DNA of 43,638 nucleotides from Bryobacterales bacterium (GTDB taxonomy: Bacteria; Acidobacteriota; Terriglobia; Bryobacterales; Bryobacteraceae). The stretch is from positions 1 through 43,638 of the forward strand of contig JADZGD010000124.1 of assembly GCA_020854055.1 (NCBI GenBank), written 5' to 3'. Of this stretch, positions 42,291 to 43,638 are shown one piece after another. The translations under genes and the position numbers were made by a program. Each line of letters begins with the position of its first letter. The first letter of the stretch is position 1. The notes under the pieces are model-generated. The model made no database searches. It was not told where the DNA came from and was given only the letters and a program-made list of their open reading frames with translations.

Positions 42291-43097
42291 TCAGAACGAG
42301 AAAGAGATGATTGCCTCAACCTGGTTCCGCTGCATGCGGGTCGTATACGCGTTGAAAATATCGTTCATCCAACGCGTGTAGCGGATCTCCGGTATCACCC
42401 GGACGCCCACCGGATCGATCAGAAAAACGCCAAAGCCGCCCACTACGCCCTTGGCCGTGGAGTGCGCCGTGGGATTCGGATTGGTGGTGCAACAGGTCAG
42501 CGTGCCATCGGCGGCGGTGTTCGTAGTGGCCGTGGCGATGTGGCTTACTTTGCGGATCGCGCCGCCTGCTTCGACAAAAACGCGGGGACCGGGGTCATGC
42601 CGGTTCTTGTTGTAGTAGCGCACCGTTATGGGGAAATCGTAGAAACGCGCCCGCGTGTCTTCATGGGACGAAATCGTGCTGCTGGTGATGGACAGGCCCT
42701 TGGTGGTGGTGGTGGTCTGGGTGGTGTCCAACGTGTAACCGGCTTTGCGGATGATGGCGGCAACATTGATGGCGAAATGATCCGAGACGGCTACCTGGCC
42801 GGTGAGGCCATAACCGAAGCGCTGCGACTTGCCGGTGGTGTTATGAGCGACTTCGAGCGTCGTGGCTGTGTTGACATTCGTGGTGACATCGTCGCTGTTC
42901 TTCCGGATGGGCGACAGCCCCATGATGCTCCCGGTAATACCGATGGAGAAGCGGCGTACATAACTCTCCTCCTTGTACTTAGCTCTTTTAGGCGCGGGCG
43001 TTGAAGACGAATCGGACGCTGAGGAATCCGGATTGGTCTGGCCGAAAAGAATCCCGCCCGAGAGGCACACACACAGAACCCATACTCTTGCTTGCAT
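42291..43097 (-). CDS. Outer-membrane beta-barrel protein
   Basis: The 268-aa protein has a signal peptide (ARVWVLCVCLSGGILFGQ), a Ser/Pro-rich linker, and then alternating strands rich in aromatic and glycine residues (RRFSIGITGSIMGLSP, RFGYGLTGQVAVSDHFAINV, RFYDFPITVRYYN, FVEAGGAIRK). It ends in IISFSF with an aromatic last residue, the typical outer-membrane assembly signal. Likely an 8-10-strand barrel of the opacity/OmpA-like type; function unknown. A Thr-rich loop (TTQTTTTTKG) is encoded by a repeated TGG/ACC trinucleotide near 42701-42716 and could vary in length. It is the first gene of the minus-strand run and ends 25 nt before the SDR gene. Confidence 0.8.
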   Translation of the reverse strand: MQARVWVLCVCLSGGILFGQTNPDSSASDSSSTPAPKRAKYKEESYVRRFSIGITGSIMGLSPIRKNSDDVTTNVNTATTLEVAHNTTGKSQRFGYGLTGQVAVSDHFAINVAAIIRKAGYTLDTTQTTTTTKGLSITSSTISSHEDTRARFYDFPITVRYYNKNRHDPGPRVFVEAGGAIRKVSHIATATTNTAADGTLTCCTTNPNPTAHSTAKGVVGGFGVFLIDPVGVRVIPEIRYTRWMNDIFNAYTTRMQRNQVEAIISFSF

Positions 43098-43542
43098 TTG
43101 GCTTGAAATTAAATCATATACGACGTGGGGGGACGCCGTGTGGAGTACAAAGAAAGCGGCTACGACCGATCTGCCACGAAAGAGCCTGTCGCAAGCAAAA
43201 CAGGCTGCCCGTGGAAGAATTTATGAGAGCCTGGGAGGCGTTCGGCAACTACTTCAGGGAACGATATACGAATCGTGGTATCGGAGTGAAATCCGGGCGA
43301 GGCTGGCGCCAGCGTCGCGGCGCCGTCTTCCCTGCATGTCCGGCGCATACCTTGACGCTCGTTCCAGGGATTGGCGAGGCCCGGCCGGGTTACGGCGCTG
43401 ACGGAACCACGGTGCGGTACAGGTGTAGTACCGCTAGCTAATCGACGTCTCGAGCCGCCACGGTAGTGTGAAGCGGGAGATCCGGCCGGTCGCAGTTGGA
43501 TCCAGATTCGGACAACACAAATTAAACGCGAAGGAGTCGTTC
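43098..43542. other. 445-nt divergent intergenic region
   Basis: Reading frames here are short and lack family likeness or ribosome-binding sites, so I call no gene. A perfect inverted repeat GCGGTAC-AGGTGTA-GTACCGC spans 43414-43434, about 110 nt before the next start codon, and GGCGCC repeats flank 43303-43324. The region should contain the promoters for the barrel protein (minus) and the partial plus-strand gene. Confidence 0.5.
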
Positions 43543-43638
43543 ATGCACCTCTTCGTCATGATCGTACTGGCGGTGTGTCTTTGCCGGGCGCTTCCGGCCG
43601 CGGTCATTTTGATCCCGAACGCCGCCTATCTGGACCCG
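43543..43638 (+). CDS. Start of a secreted protein, truncated by the window end
   Basis: An open frame of 32 codons runs from ATG 43543 to the window edge. AAGGAG (43531-43536) lies 6 nt before the ATG. The product, starting MHLFVMIVLAVCLCRALPAA, looks like a signal peptide with a likely cleavage site after ALPAA. The mature start (VILIPNAAYLDP) is too short to assign a family. Confidence 0.6.
   Translation, partial: MHLFVMIVLAVCLCRALPAAVILIPNAAYLDP

Noticed and set aside
43001..43441. 146-aa plus-strand frame in the last intergenic region
   Set aside because: It begins inside the barrel-protein gene on the other strand, has no ribosome-binding site and no motif. A segment reading EEFMRAWEAFGNYFRERY looks protein-like, but is not enough for a call.

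Overview
The window looks like a piece of chromosome from a high-GC, saccharolytic, Gram-negative bacterium, most plausibly an acidobacterium of the Solibacter/Bryobacter type. This placement is an inference from gene content: GH95-like and heparinase-type enzymes, a DUF1080 protein, a secreted Gfo/Idh/MocA oxidoreductase, S10 and M14 peptidases, Tad-type pilus proteins and an outer-membrane barrel protein. I see no rRNA, tRNA, CRISPR array, transposase or phage gene. Almost all of the DNA is coding, and many genes overlap by 1-14 nt.

Layout. 1-5300 (minus): S10-type carboxypeptidase, heparinase II/III-like protein and GH95-like glycosidase, close together as an exported polymer-degradation operon. 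5420-6007 (plus): secreted DUF1080 protein. 6009-12096 (minus): yjhG-like sugar-acid dehydratase, ileS, lspA and lgt. 12162-16063 (plus): xseB, ispA, tlyA, nadK and a dicarboxylate/glutamate:cation symporter. 16068-16349 (minus): small hypothetical protein. 16807-21051 (plus): a PDZ-membrane-GAF-SpoIIE phosphatase and a sensor histidine kinase. 21091-25666 (plus): hypF, hypC, hypD and hypE. 25685-26965 (minus): Gfo/Idh/MocA oxidoreductase. 27109-29376 (plus): quinol-dependent nitric oxide reductase. 29402-30668 (minus): hypA, hypB and an ArsC-like protein. 30763-33672 (minus): two TadE-like proteins and a VWA protein, ended by a clear intrinsic terminator. 33910-35151 (plus): DUF1015 protein. 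35125-43097 (minus): beta-barrel protein, SDR oxidoreductase, two alkaline-phosphatase-superfamily enzymes, a ribbon-helix-helix-like small protein, a membrane protein and an M14 peptidase. 43543-end (plus): start of a secreted protein.

How the genes fit together. All six hyp genes for [NiFe]-hydrogenase maturation are present but split into two blocks around a nitric oxide reductase, and no hydrogenase subunit gene lies in the window. The HypA copy is the strongest anomaly: it keeps the N-terminal Met-His-Glu nickel-binding start and the final strand, but the four-cysteine zinc domain between them is cleanly absent. The divergent region before the nitric oxide reductase holds a CRP-like inverted repeat and, next to it, a 20-bp tandem duplication that carries the ribosome-binding region of the opposite gene. 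The phosphatase/phosphodiesterase/RHH/membrane-protein cluster (37525-41448) is the best candidate for a functional module without an assigned role.
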